A stretch of 64,000 nucleotides of DNA, taken from Polyangium fumosum (GTDB lineage Bacteria > Myxococcota_A > Polyangia > Polyangiales > Polyangiaceae). Below are positions 35,213 through 43,628 of the stretch, piece after piece. Below the pieces are notes generated by a model. That model saw only the letters and a list, made by a program, of their open reading frames with translations, ran no database searches and was not told where the DNA came from. The position numbers and the translations under genes were made by a program. Numbering within the stretch: position 1 is the stretch's first letter; every line of letters begins with the position of its first letter. The stretch lies in assembly GCF_005144585.1 (NCBI RefSeq), contig NZ_SSMQ01000051.1, positions 1 through 64,000 of the forward strand, written 5' to 3'.

Positions 35213-35234
35213 AACGAAACCTACGAGCCTCCGT

Positions 35235-36287
35235 ATGCGCACTGTGGCTCTGGCTCTGTCTCTGGCGACGACGATGCTCGTGGGATGTGGACATGCAGGC
35301 TCGCGGGGCGACCGGCTCGCCCAGGGCGTCCCCCGCACCGAGGCCTGGTGTGGGCCGGGCGTCGCTGCCTTCGACTGTGACCGCCGCGCGATCCTCGCGA
35401 TGGCCGGCAACTACCGCGTGTCGTTCCACTTCGACGAGACGACGCTCCTCGAACCGGGCTACCTCCCGCGCCCCGTGAAGGACGTGACCGGCACGGAGGC
35501 GGTGGTGGTGGTGAGCGACGAGCCGCGGCGCATCGAGCTCCAGCACCTGCTGGTGCTCCCCGCGGGCATGGTGGTCAAGCACTGGCGCCAGGTGTGGGTC
35601 TACGAGGCGCCCGAGCATTTCCGGTTCCTCGGCGCGCAGCAGTTCGACCGGCGCACGCGGAGCGAGCAGGAACGCGCGGGCACGTGGACCCAGCTCGTCT
35701 ACGAAGTCAACGATGCGCCCCGTTACGCCGGCAGCGGCGCCTGGGTGCACCAGAAGAGCTCGTCGACGTGGACCTCGGAGACGACGCTGCGCCCGCTCCC
35801 GCGCCGCGAGTACTCCTCGCGCAAGGACTACGACGTCATCATCGCCGAGAACCGGCACACCATCACGCCGCTCGGCTGGACCCACGAGCAGGACAACACC
35901 AAGGTCATCCGCCGCGACGGCGCCGAGCGGCCGCTCGTTCGGGAGTTCGGCTTCAACGAATACACCCGCATCGCCGATCCGCTGAGCGCCGCGCAGCGCT
36001 ACTGGAAGGAGACCGCCCCGTTCTGGGCCGCGGTGCGCGGCCGCTGGGAGACGCACCTCGCGGATGGAGCGCTGTCGCTGGCCTACCCCGTCCACGAGGA
36101 GACGTTGCTCATCGACGTGCTCAAGCGCGCCGAGTCGTTCCGCAGCACCCCCGATCTCGCAGAAGCCGAGCGCTGGCTCGACGCGCACTTCGCGAAGATG
36201 GTGCGCGCCGATCCCGCGCCTGCGCCCGTGCCCGCGCCCGCGCCCGCCGTGGCCCTCGCGGGGCGGCGTGCCCGGAACGTTCCGTAG
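35235..36287 (+). CDS. DUF6607-like lipoprotein, probably iron-regulated
   Basis: 350 residues, signal peptide with lipobox LVGC followed by GHAG. The sequence is rich in aromatic and conserved-looking blocks: ELQHLLVLPAGMVVKHWRQVW, GTWTQLVYEVNDAPRYAGSG, RPLPRREYSSRKDYDV and GWTHEQDNTKV. I believe these belong to the DUF6607 family, often found near siderophore uptake genes, but this is from memory. The C-terminus is an Ala/Pro linker. The Fur-box-like sequence just upstream and the siderophore-interacting protein before it support a role in iron acquisition. Biochemical function is unknown. A tandem repeat array begins 36 bp after its stop. Confidence 0.75.
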   Translation: MRTVALALSLATTMLVGCGHAGSRGDRLAQGVPRTEAWCGPGVAAFDCDRRAILAMAGNYRVSFHFDETTLLEPGYLPRPVKDVTGTEAVVVVSDEPRRIELQHLLVLPAGMVVKHWRQVWVYEAPEHFRFLGAQQFDRRTRSEQERAGTWTQLVYEVNDAPRYAGSGAWVHQKSSSTWTSETTLRPLPRREYSSRKDYDVIIAENRHTITPLGWTHEQDNTKVIRRDGAERPLVREFGFNEYTRIADPLSAAQRYWKETAPFWAAVRGRWETHLADGALSLAYPVHEETLLIDVLKRAESFRSTPDLAEAERWLDAHFAKMVRADPAPAPVPAPAPAVALAGRRARNVP

Positions 36288-36323
36288 AAAGGACCTCGGG
36301 GCAGAGCGCGTCGACGAGCGCCA

Positions 36324-36642
36324 GGAGGTCGTCGACGAGCGCCAGGAGGTCGTCGACGAGCGCTAGGAGGTCCTTGCGCTGGTCGAGGAGGTCCTTGCGC
36401 TGGTCGAGGAGGTCCTCGACCTCTGCCAGGAGGTCACTCGACCTCCGCCAAAAGGTCCTCGACGAGCGCCAGGAGGTCCTCGACCAGCTCGAGGAGAGCA
36501 CTCGACGAGCGCCAGGAGGTCACTCGACCTCTGCCAGGAGATCGTCGACCTCTGCCAGGAGATCGTCGACCTCTGCCAGGAGGTCCCTCGACCTCCTCCA
36601 GGAGGTCCTCGACCGGCGCCAGGAGGTTGTGCAACCGGGATC
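36324..36642. repeat. Array of about 15 degenerate 21/22-bp tandem repeats
   Basis: The unit has the form GGAGGTCxTCGACxxxxGCCA, beginning at 36324, 36345, 36366, 36387, 36408, 36429, 36451, 36472, 36493, 36515, 36537, 36558, 36579, 36601 and 36622. Eleven units are 21 bp and about four are 22 bp, the extra base being in CACTCGAC or CCCTCGAC variants. Because of the mixed lengths no single frame reads a regular heptad peptide across the array, although each frame stays open for long stretches. It fills the 395-bp gap between the DUF6607-like gene and the VOC gene. I treat it as non-coding. Confidence 0.85.
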
Positions 36643-36682
36643 TTGGGTGACACCGCGGCGCCGGCCGCCATACACTTGGTTC

Positions 36683-37075
36683 ATGCGAATGAACCAGGTC
36701 ACCGTGCCGGCCACGGACATCGCCGCCTCGATTGCCTTCTACCAGGCGCTCGGCTTGCGGCTGATCGTCCGCGCCGACCACTACGCGCGCTTCGAATGCC
36801 CCGACGCGGCCGGCGGCGAACCGGCCACGTTCTCATTGCACCTCCAGAACACGCCGCCCGGAAAGGACGGCGTGGTCGTTTATTTCGAGGAGGACGATCT
36901 CGACGCGACGGTCGAGCGCCTATCGAAGGCGGGTCTCACCTTCGACGTGCTTCCCACGGACCAGCGCTGGCTCTGGCGCGAGGCGTACCTCACGGATCCG
37001 GCGGGCAACCGTGTATGTCTCTATCGGGCCGGGGAGGCGCGACGTTTTCCGCCCTGGCGATTGCAGGGTTCCTGA
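36683..37075 (+). CDS. VOC/glyoxalase superfamily protein
   Basis: 130 residues with one vicinal-oxygen-chelate half (beta-alpha-beta-beta-beta repeats): MNQVTVPATDIAASIAFYQALGL at the start and LTDPAGNRVCLYRAG at the end are typical of glyoxalase/bleomycin-resistance-like proteins. Metal-ligand positions cannot be assigned with certainty. No clear ribosome site precedes the ATG, and the upstream DNA is the repeat array. It converges with the phosphotransferase gene, only 2 bp apart. A detoxification role is possible given that neighbour. Confidence 0.87.
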   Translation: MRMNQVTVPATDIAASIAFYQALGLRLIVRADHYARFECPDAAGGEPATFSLHLQNTPPGKDGVVVYFEEDDLDATVERLSKAGLTFDVLPTDQRWLWREAYLTDPAGNRVCLYRAGEARRFPPWRLQGS

Positions 37076-37077
37076 GG

Positions 37078-38040
37078 TTACCCGCTCTCTTGGGCGATCG
37101 TCGCGAGCATCGTCCGGGAGAACTCGATCACGCTTTCATTTCCCGTCGTGAGCCCCCACTTCGCGCCGAGCGCGGGGAACGCGGCCCAGCGCTCGGCGGC
37201 GTGCGCGGCGAGTCCACTCCACGTCGTGCCTCCGGCCGCCTCGAACCGCTCGATACACGATTCGAGCGCGGCCTTGCCGAACGTGCCGACGAAGAGCGCG
37301 AAATCGATCGACGGATCCCCGAGGTGGGCCTCGGTCCAGTCGAGGATCCCCGTCAACCGACCCTCCTCGTCGAGCAGCAGGTGGCCCGGGTGGAGATCGC
37401 CGTGCACCAGGGCGCGGTGGCGCGGCCAGATCGCGTCGTTCGCGAGCCAGCGTTGCCAGCGCGCCCAGACCCCCTCGGGCGGCGCGAGCACGGCGCGTGT
37501 ATCGTCCATGGCACGGGCGAGCTCGGCGCGGGCCTCGTCGATCGATTTCGTGGGAACACCTGCCGCTTCGATCGCACGGGCGTCCACCTTCTGGAGGGCC
37601 GCGAGGGCCTCGGCGAACGACGTGATGAACACGGCCGCGGGGGCTTGTGGATCGATACGATTCCAGACGACGCCGGCCGCGGGATCCACGGTGACGGCCG
37701 GGACGCCGCCGAGGCGCGGGTAGGCGATCACCTGATCGGTGAACACGCGCCAATGCGGCACGGCGACGGGCAGGTGCGCGCGCACGAGGTCGAGCACCCG
37801 CGCTTCGACGCGCGCGGCGGAGGCCACGGACAAGCGCCGCGGCGTCCGCACGACCCACGGCACGCCTTCCTCGTCGTGGGCGTGCACCACGAGGAAATCG
37901 AGGCCACTTCGATCGAAATCGGCCATTTCGGTCGTGACCCGGAGCCCCGCGCGGCGCGCGGCCGCGAGGAGCGCGGGGGCAGAATCGAGTGGCTCGAAGG
38001 ACGAAGATGCCGCGGACGAGAGATTGTTACCTTCAGTCAT
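37078..38040 (-). CDS. Macrolide 2'-phosphotransferase-like kinase (APH superfamily)
   Basis: 320 residues from ATG 38040 with GAGGAG upstream. The APH catalytic loop is HGDLHPGH at 213-220 with catalytic Asp215. The metal-binding segment GILDWTEAHLGDPSIDF has Asp234. The HGDLHPGH...DWTEA...GDPSIDF series is characteristic of Mph enzymes that phosphorylate macrolides with GTP. The N-terminal hinge region (WVVRTPRR) also fits. Chromosomal Mph-like genes occur in antibiotic producers and soil bacteria. Actual resistance is not shown, and another small hydroxylated substrate is possible. Confidence 0.85.
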   Translation of the reverse strand: MTEGNNLSSAASSSFEPLDSAPALLAAARRAGLRVTTEMADFDRSGLDFLVVHAHDEEGVPWVVRTPRRLSVASAARVEARVLDLVRAHLPVAVPHWRVFTDQVIAYPRLGGVPAVTVDPAAGVVWNRIDPQAPAAVFITSFAEALAALQKVDARAIEAAGVPTKSIDEARAELARAMDDTRAVLAPPEGVWARWQRWLANDAIWPRHRALVHGDLHPGHLLLDEEGRLTGILDWTEAHLGDPSIDFALFVGTFGKAALESCIERFEAAGGTTWSGLAAHAAERWAAFPALGAKWGLTTGNESVIEFSRTMLATIAQESG

Positions 38041-38530
38041 GAAAAACTCCTCTTCGCGCGCCCGAAGGCGCATACGGAAGGGGAAGACGCGCAACGCGTC
38101 GTCTCACGACCGGCAGCTCGAGAGAGAGCATTCACCGTGGGCTGCCAGGCTGCCGGCGTGAGCCACCGCGCCCCGTCTTCCCCGAGGGAAGCGGGCACGG
38201 ACAAGCACCCACGCGCTCGCTGCATCGACCCAGCCATGCCGGGGATACAAGGAGACGAGGATGCCGAGCTCAGCGCAGCCGAAGGAATGCCACGGCGCGA
38301 CCCTGCCACACGACGGGCGAGAAGGCAACCCTCTCGTCGCTTCAGCCGGAGAACGTGCACGACGAAGAGCGCATTTCGAGCGCAACGGACTCCCGACAAC
38401 CGCCGAAACCCTGTGTTCCGTGATTCAATTGTGGGCTACACTGGGGCTCGCCGACGGACGAGCCGGACGGCCTTGCGTGACGCGCGGGCCGTCCCGTCCT
38501 CGACGATGGGGGCCATTCCGGGGGACTTTC
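38041..38530. other. 490-bp divergent intergenic region without a recognised gene
   Basis: Open frames here are Arg-rich and lack ribosome sites. The region separates the minus-strand phosphotransferase from the plus-strand GTPase and should contain both promoters. No tRNA, repeat or strong palindrome was seen. Confidence 0.4.
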
Positions 38531-39529
38531 ATGTCGATGCTCATCGCCTCGTGCATCTTGCTCGCATTCGCCCTGGCCGGGCTCGTCCTCATGGCGTCGC
38601 GACATCGGCGGACGACACAAGCCGAAATCGACGCTCGCAAGCGCGCCGAGGTCCTGGAACATGAAAACAGGGCGCTCGGGGCGAAGCTCCACGTCGCCGT
38701 GGAAGAAGACAAGAAAAAGGTCGGCTGGCTCGACCACCAGGAGCAGGAGATCCTCTGGCTCCGGGCCGAGCTCGAAAAGCGGCCCAAGATCACGCGCAAG
38801 ACGTACAAGATCCTCACCCTCGGCGTCAAGGCCACGGGAAAGACCTCGCTCACGCTCAAATGGGCGAACCCGCTCATCGACCTCGGCGTCCTCGCGGGCA
38901 CCAAGATCGATCGGTACGAGCGGACGGTGAGCCACGTGTCCCAGAAGGACGTGGTCATCGAGCACGTCTTCGAGGTCGGCGATTGGGGCGGCGAGCACAT
39001 CGTCGACGCGCAGCAGGAGCTCATCGGGGACGAGATTCACGGCCTGCTCATCGTGGTCGATCTCGGCGGCAAGGACGCAAAAAAGGTCGAGCCCGGGCGC
39101 ATCCAGGAGCAGCTCCAGGAGTTCCAGTCGCAGGCGCTCAAGTACTTCTTCGGCCCGAAGACCGTGGCGTCGTGCAAGACGGTCGTGCTCTTCATCAACA
39201 AGAGTGACCTGCTCTCGGGCACGCCGCTCGAAGTGGAGGAGCAAGCGAAGAAGCTTTATGCCCCGCTCATCGAGAACCTGATGAAATACTCGATGCAGCT
39301 CGACATCCGTGTCTTCGTCGGCTCCGCGAACTTCGGGCACTCGACCCACCTTCTGTTCTCGCATTTCGTGGAGCGTATCCTCCCGAAACACGCGTACGAT
39401 TCGCAGCTCTTGCAGCGCATGGTGAAGGACTTCTCGGAGGCGCCGAAGGCGGCGACGTCGGAGAAGACGATCCCGCTGCCCGCGGTGAGCGCGTCGTCCG
39501 AACCTCCCAAACTTTCGCGGGTGAACTGA
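38531..39529 (+). CDS. Membrane-tethered small GTPase-like protein
   Basis: 332 residues from ATG 38531. One transmembrane helix (about 4-22) is followed by a coiled coil (about 30-85), then a Ras/Arf-like P-loop GTPase. The G1 loop GVKATGKTS is at 98-106, the DxxG element DWGGEH at 151-156 and the NKSD guanine-specificity motif at 223-226. The C-terminal 60 residues are a Ser/Pro/Ala tail. The N-out, C-in arrangement puts the GTPase in the cytoplasm at the membrane. It is followed without any gap by a protein with a C-terminal membrane anchor, so the two probably act together. The GTPase is longer and more divergent than MglA; its role is unknown. Confidence 0.85.
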   Translation: MSMLIASCILLAFALAGLVLMASRHRRTTQAEIDARKRAEVLEHENRALGAKLHVAVEEDKKKVGWLDHQEQEILWLRAELEKRPKITRKTYKILTLGVKATGKTSLTLKWANPLIDLGVLAGTKIDRYERTVSHVSQKDVVIEHVFEVGDWGGEHIVDAQQELIGDEIHGLLIVVDLGGKDAKKVEPGRIQEQLQEFQSQALKYFFGPKTVASCKTVVLFINKSDLLSGTPLEVEEQAKKLYAPLIENLMKYSMQLDIRVFVGSANFGHSTHLLFSHFVERILPKHAYDSQLLQRMVKDFSEAPKAATSEKTIPLPAVSASSEPPKLSRVN

Positions 39530-40888
39530 ATGAGCGCGCGCGGCGGCGACCGAAGGGGAAGCTACGTGGCGCCGACGTACAAGGCGCCTCCCGACGTGGC
39601 ATGGTACCATTTCCTGCACGGGAACGTCCCAGGGCACCAGATCGATTTCATCCATCACCCCGAGGTGCCGCAGGGGCCCTTGTCCCGGCAGCATTTCGGC
39701 CACCTTTCGCGGCTGCTCAAGTACATCGAGCCGCGGACGACGAGTGATTGCGCGTTCGCCATCGGGAACCTCTCCCGCGACGATACCCAGCACGAGCCGG
39801 GGCGCGGCGGCGTGGCGCTCATCTTCGGGCTGCGCATCCGCGGCGCCCGCGACCACGCGGGCCGGCAAGACCCGCCGTTTTCGCACGCCATCGTGGCCAT
39901 CGAGCGGGATCTCGACGCGGCGTTCGTGCAGCGCGCCGCGCTCGAATTCCGGGCGCGGCTCTTCGAACGTACGGCGGTGACGGCCGAGGGCAGCGGCTGG
40001 TATCACACGTATGCCCGCCGCGGCGAGGATCCGGCCGCGGCGCTGCCGCTCTTGCAAGCCTACCAAGCGAGCTTCGAGGGGCTGCCGGCCGCGGGCCCGG
40101 GGACACGCTCGCTCCGCTGGGCGGTGGCCGAAGAGGTCAAGCTGCCGGGGCGTATCGTGATCGTGCACGACGACGAGGCCCCCTTCGAGCAGATCGCAGG
40201 GTGCGCGGCGCGGATCGCGGCTGTCCTCTATCGATCGAACATCAAATGGACGGCCCTTTCGAACGGGCGCGAGTCCGACCTGCCGAACGGCGTCACGATC
40301 CGATTTTTGCCTGCGAGCGAGGTCGGCCCGCAGCCTTCGGGGACGCCGGTGCTCCCGCTCGAACGCGTGCCGCTCGACGAGGACGAGCTCGCGCGGGAGC
40401 TGTTCGGCGCGACGCCCGTACGTGGGGACGACGAACCCGAGCGCGGGCGTGGCTGGCGAGATCAATATCGTGGACCCGCGGAGGCCCTGTGCGCGGAGGG
40501 GCCCGCGCCGGCGGACGAGGCCGCTCCCTGTGCCGAAATGCCATTGCCCGTGGCCAAACGATGGCCCTGGGCCGGGCTCGGCGCGGTCGTGGCCATGGGC
40601 TGCTTTGGCCTGGTTCTCCTGCGCGGGACGAATCCGGACGCCGAATCCGTGGCAGAATCGCCGGCGCCGCTCCTCACGCCCGGCGCGGAGGTCGCGCCGC
40701 TCGGCGCCGCGCGGCCCGCGGAGACGCCCTTGGCGAGCCCGTCTTCCGCGGCGCCGAACCCGCAGCACAAGGCCGGCGCGGGCCTCGCCGAGCAGGAGAG
40801 CGCCTCGTCGAACAAGCAAGCGAAAGCGCGGTCGCCGAAGGCGCCCCGCAAGCCGCCGCCGGTCGTCGGGGGCCCGCCGAGGTTCTGA
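39530..40888 (+). CDS. Tail-anchored partner protein of the GTPase, function unknown
   Basis: 452 residues; the ATG directly follows the TGA of the GTPase gene. The N-terminal 300 residues form a mixed alpha/beta domain with the patterns WYHFLHGNVPGHQIDFIHHP and HAIVAIERDLDAAF that I cannot assign to a named family. The opening vaguely recalls the N-terminal domains of GTPase-activating partners in bacterial GTPase conflict systems, but the match is weak. A single transmembrane helix lies at about 346-364 (WPWAGLGAVVAMGCFGLVLL), followed by a Pro/Ala/Lys-rich tail. With the GTPase it forms a two-gene membrane module ending in a strong terminator. Confidence 0.72.
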   Translation: MSARGGDRRGSYVAPTYKAPPDVAWYHFLHGNVPGHQIDFIHHPEVPQGPLSRQHFGHLSRLLKYIEPRTTSDCAFAIGNLSRDDTQHEPGRGGVALIFGLRIRGARDHAGRQDPPFSHAIVAIERDLDAAFVQRAALEFRARLFERTAVTAEGSGWYHTYARRGEDPAAALPLLQAYQASFEGLPAAGPGTRSLRWAVAEEVKLPGRIVIVHDDEAPFEQIAGCAARIAAVLYRSNIKWTALSNGRESDLPNGVTIRFLPASEVGPQPSGTPVLPLERVPLDEDELARELFGATPVRGDDEPERGRGWRDQYRGPAEALCAEGPAPADEAAPCAEMPLPVAKRWPWAGLGAVVAMGCFGLVLLRGTNPDAESVAESPAPLLTPGAEVAPLGAARPAETPLASPSSAAPNPQHKAGAGLAEQESASSNKQAKARSPKAPRKPPPVVGGPPRF

Positions 40889-40908
40889 ACGTCCGCGTTT
40901 GGCAGGGA

Positions 40909-40947
40909 ACGTCGCCGCGCCCCGGAGGAGCGCGGCGACGTCGTTTT
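40909..40947. terminator. Bidirectional rho-independent terminator
   Basis: ACGTCGCCGCGC (40909-40920) and GCGCGGCGACGT (40930-40941) form a perfect 12-bp stem with a 9-base loop, followed by CGTTTT. It lies between the convergent tail-anchored protein and Gly-rich lipoprotein genes. Confidence 0.8.
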
Positions 40948-40954
40948 CAGCGAA

Positions 40955-42496
40955 TCAGTCGAAGGCTTGCGTGCTTGCGCGGACGCCCGCGGGCGCCGGA
41001 TCCTGGGGATCGCCGCCCGTGCCGCCGGGACCCTCGAGCCCGAGCTCGAACGAGACGCCCGTGGCCGGCGGTGCATTCCCCACGTAGGCAATGCCGATCG
41101 AATGCCCACCCCGCCCGCCGCCGCCGTGCCCGCCGTCGCCGCCCTTGCCGCCGCTCCCACCGCCGCATCCGGGCTTCAAAGGGGAGATCAGGGGCGGCGT
41201 GCCGCCGATTCCTCCCGCGCCGCCTTTGCCGCCCGCCTGGCCCGCGGCCCCGCTCCCGCCCTTGCCGCCGCTCGCCGTGACGATCGTGACGGCCTCGAAG
41301 GAGAGCCGCGCGTCGAGGCTCATCAGGCCAAAGCTCCCGCCGCCCGCGCCCCCGCCCGCGCCGCCTTTGCCGCCGCAGCCGCCCGTGCCGCCGCTTCCGC
41401 CGCCGGCCCCGTGGAGCGTCGCGCTCCCCGTCGGGCATTTGTTCGCGCCCGACCCGCCCAAAGAGGCGCCGCCGCCGCCGCCGGCCAATCCCACGCCGCC
41501 TTCGCCGCCGATCGTCCCCGGCGCCCCTACGTATCCATTCGCCGAGAGCGCCCCCATTTCCAGGCCGTTTGCGCCGTGCACGCCCATGCTCCCGTTCACG
41601 CCGGGCCCGCCCGGCGTGCATTCGGTCAGCGTGAATTCTTCGGGCTCGCCGCCCTGCCCGCCGCTCACGTCCTTGCCGAACGAGCTATTGCGGCCGGCCT
41701 TTCCCCAAGGCGATGTGCCGAATCCTCCCGATCCCCCCGTCGATTCGACGGCGCCGCACACCGAGGAGACTTCTTGCACCGTGGAATAGGTGCATGCGGC
41801 AAACCCCATTTTCCCGGGGACGCCGCCGGTCGCGCCGGCCGCTTCGCTCGGCGGGGCAACCCCGTCCGCGCCGAGGCCGGCCTCCAGATGGCAACGGACG
41901 AGCTTCAAATCGGCCCGGTCCGCGACGACCGCGATGGAGGAGCCTCCACTCGAAACGGCGTCCGCGGCGACGACCTTGAAATTCGTCACGACCGTCGGCC
42001 CCTCCGCGCCGACCCGCAAGGGCACCTCCTCCGCGCTCGCGGACAGCGTCGTCACGCCGGCTTGTGTGGTCCACGGCGAGCCGCCGGTGCAATTGTATCC
42101 GCCGTGGAGCACCTCTCCGCCGCGGAGCACGAGCGGCTCGATGAACGCCTCGGCGCACGCGTAAATGGGCCTCGCGCCCTGCGTCTGCGCCTTCTCGACG
42201 GCCGCGCGCAGCGTCCGCAGCGGGCGCTCGGCCGTCCCCGGATGGTCGTCGTCGCCCGAGGTTGCCACATAGAGCCCGCACGGCGAAGGCCGGCTCGGAT
42301 CCTCGCCGAGGGGACATCCCGCCTGCGAGCTCGCCTCCCCGGCGCACGTCTTCGTCACGCTGCAATCGGCGAACACGTCGAGCCCGCAGCCCCCGAACGC
42401 GACGGCGCCCGCGGCGCAGGCGAGCAGCGCCAGCGCGGAGCTCGCGCCAGGACGGCGCATGGGCCGCGAACCTCCCCCATTCACACCACGCATCAT
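40955..42496 (-). CDS. Gly-rich lipoprotein with DUF1565/parallel-beta-helix-like start
   Basis: 513 residues. Start 42496 is favoured by GAGG ten bases upstream and by a 9-bp gap from the preceding gene; an internal ATG with GGGGGAGG also exists. The lipobox is FGGC. Residues about 70-110 (GLYVATSGDDDHPGTAERPLRTLRAAVEKA) are the typical opening of right-handed beta-helix surface proteins. The rest is dominated by Gly/Ser/Ala repeats (GGSGGTGGCGGKGG and similar) with scattered Cys, as in many myxobacterial surface lipoproteins. It is the last gene of the kinase-TPR-lipoprotein run. No enzymatic motif is visible. Confidence 0.83.
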   Translation of the reverse strand: MMRGVNGGGSRPMRRPGASSALALLACAAGAVAFGGCGLDVFADCSVTKTCAGEASSQAGCPLGEDPSRPSPCGLYVATSGDDDHPGTAERPLRTLRAAVEKAQTQGARPIYACAEAFIEPLVLRGGEVLHGGYNCTGGSPWTTQAGVTTLSASAEEVPLRVGAEGPTVVTNFKVVAADAVSSGGSSIAVVADRADLKLVRCHLEAGLGADGVAPPSEAAGATGGVPGKMGFAACTYSTVQEVSSVCGAVESTGGSGGFGTSPWGKAGRNSSFGKDVSGGQGGEPEEFTLTECTPGGPGVNGSMGVHGANGLEMGALSANGYVGAPGTIGGEGGVGLAGGGGGASLGGSGANKCPTGSATLHGAGGGSGGTGGCGGKGGAGGGAGGGSFGLMSLDARLSFEAVTIVTASGGKGGSGAAGQAGGKGGAGGIGGTPPLISPLKPGCGGGSGGKGGDGGHGGGGRGGHSIGIAYVGNAPPATGVSFELGLEGPGGTGGDPQDPAPAGVRASTQAFD

Positions 42497-42505
42497 CGTT
42501 TTTCC

Positions 42506-43570
42506 TCAAAAAGTTCCCAGGACCACGAGCGAGCCCCCCTGCGAGGACACCGCGGGGAGCGCGTACACCGAGCCCGTCGTTTCGCGTTTCGGCCCCGAAA
42601 GGCCGTACACGAGCGTCCCGACCGCGATCACGCCTCCCCCGACGAAGCTCCAGAGCGCGGCCTCGCCGAGCTGGTTTTGCGCGGCTTTCAGGCGAATGAG
42701 ATCGGGGCACGGGCCCGCGCCGGGGTTTGACGTGCAGTAATCGTCCTTCGCGCCGGCGAGGGGCTCCGCCTTCGCCGCCGCCTCGCGGCCGCGCGCCTGC
42801 GAGAGGGCCGTGAACACGATTCCCCCCACGATTCCGATCCCCGCGGTCACGCTGCCCGCGACGAGCAGCGGCTTGCGCATCGATCCCGGGACGCCCGGCG
42901 GCGCGTCCATACCTGCCTCGTCCTCCGTTGGCGCGAGCCCCCCCGCGCGCGGCGCCTCGCCCTTCGGCAGATCCAGCCGCAAGAGCTGCGACGCGCCGGG
43001 CTTGGCGTGGATCACGACCGGGCCCGACGAACGCTCGCCGAGCCGCGCCTCGATCGTCCGCCTCCCCGGCTCGACGAAGACGCCGGCGTTCGCCTCGGGC
43101 CACGGCATGTCTTCGCCGTCCACGATCAAATGGACGCCCGCCACGTTCGACTGCACGGACAGCTCCGTGACCTTGGCGCGCGCCTCGGACAGCATGGTGG
43201 ACGTGGCCTTCATCTCGTCCGCCGCCACGTCCTCGGCGTGCCGCAGAAAATACGAGAGGTGCGTTGCCGCGTCGCGGTGGTGGCCGAGCTCGAGCTCGAC
43301 CCACCCGAGCGTGCCCGCGATCTGGAAGTGCTGCATGATCCGCCACGCGGCCTGCAGTTCGTCGAGGGCGGCCTGCCATTGCTTCGCCTTCGCCGCGTCT
43401 TTGCCGCGCACGTAATGCGCGCGGGCCACGTCGGCGGGCGAGGACGACACCTCCGGCGGCTCCGCAGGATCGGCCGCAGCGGCGGGCCGCGCGGCGCTCT
43501 GCACGGCGAGCCCCAGGACGAGCGGCAAGAAATACACCGCTCGTTGGGTCCTTTTGATGCTCCCACCCAT
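42506..43570 (-). CDS. Secreted/membrane TPR and PEGA-like protein
   Basis: 354 residues from ATG 43570 (an upstream in-frame start at 43585 is possible). After a signal peptide (VYFLPLVLGLAVQSAARPAAA) comes a TPR-like helical part (about 45-130, VRGKDAAKAKQWQAALDELQAAW). A PEGA-type beta segment with GVHLIVDGEDMPW and FVEPGRRTIEARLGE follows, and then two hydrophobic helices near the C-terminus (about 232-252 and 298-316). This architecture recurs in Myxococcota downstream of Ser/Thr kinases. It lies 58 bp after the kinase gene and 9 bp before the Gly-rich lipoprotein, so it probably belongs to one operon. A scaffold role is likely. Confidence 0.82.
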   Translation of the reverse strand: MGGSIKRTQRAVYFLPLVLGLAVQSAARPAAAADPAEPPEVSSSPADVARAHYVRGKDAAKAKQWQAALDELQAAWRIMQHFQIAGTLGWVELELGHHRDAATHLSYFLRHAEDVAADEMKATSTMLSEARAKVTELSVQSNVAGVHLIVDGEDMPWPEANAGVFVEPGRRTIEARLGERSSGPVVIHAKPGASQLLRLDLPKGEAPRAGGLAPTEDEAGMDAPPGVPGSMRKPLLVAGSVTAGIGIVGGIVFTALSQARGREAAAKAEPLAGAKDDYCTSNPGAGPCPDLIRLKAAQNQLGEAALWSFVGGGVIAVGTLVYGLSGPKRETTGSVYALPAVSSQGGSLVVLGTF

Positions 43571-43628
43571 GCGGCAGGATAACACGAATTGCCAATGAAT
43601 CGAGCGCTTCTGCGGAAAACTCGCCCGC

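Noticed and set aside
36324-36642. The repeat array as a CRISPR
   Set aside because: There are no unique spacers between repeats, the units are contiguous and degenerate, and no cas genes are nearby.
36121-36781. Coiled-coil-like peptides read from the repeat array on both strands
   Set aside because: Units of 21 and 22 bp shift the frame several times, no ribosome site precedes the candidates, and the frames overlap neighbouring genes.
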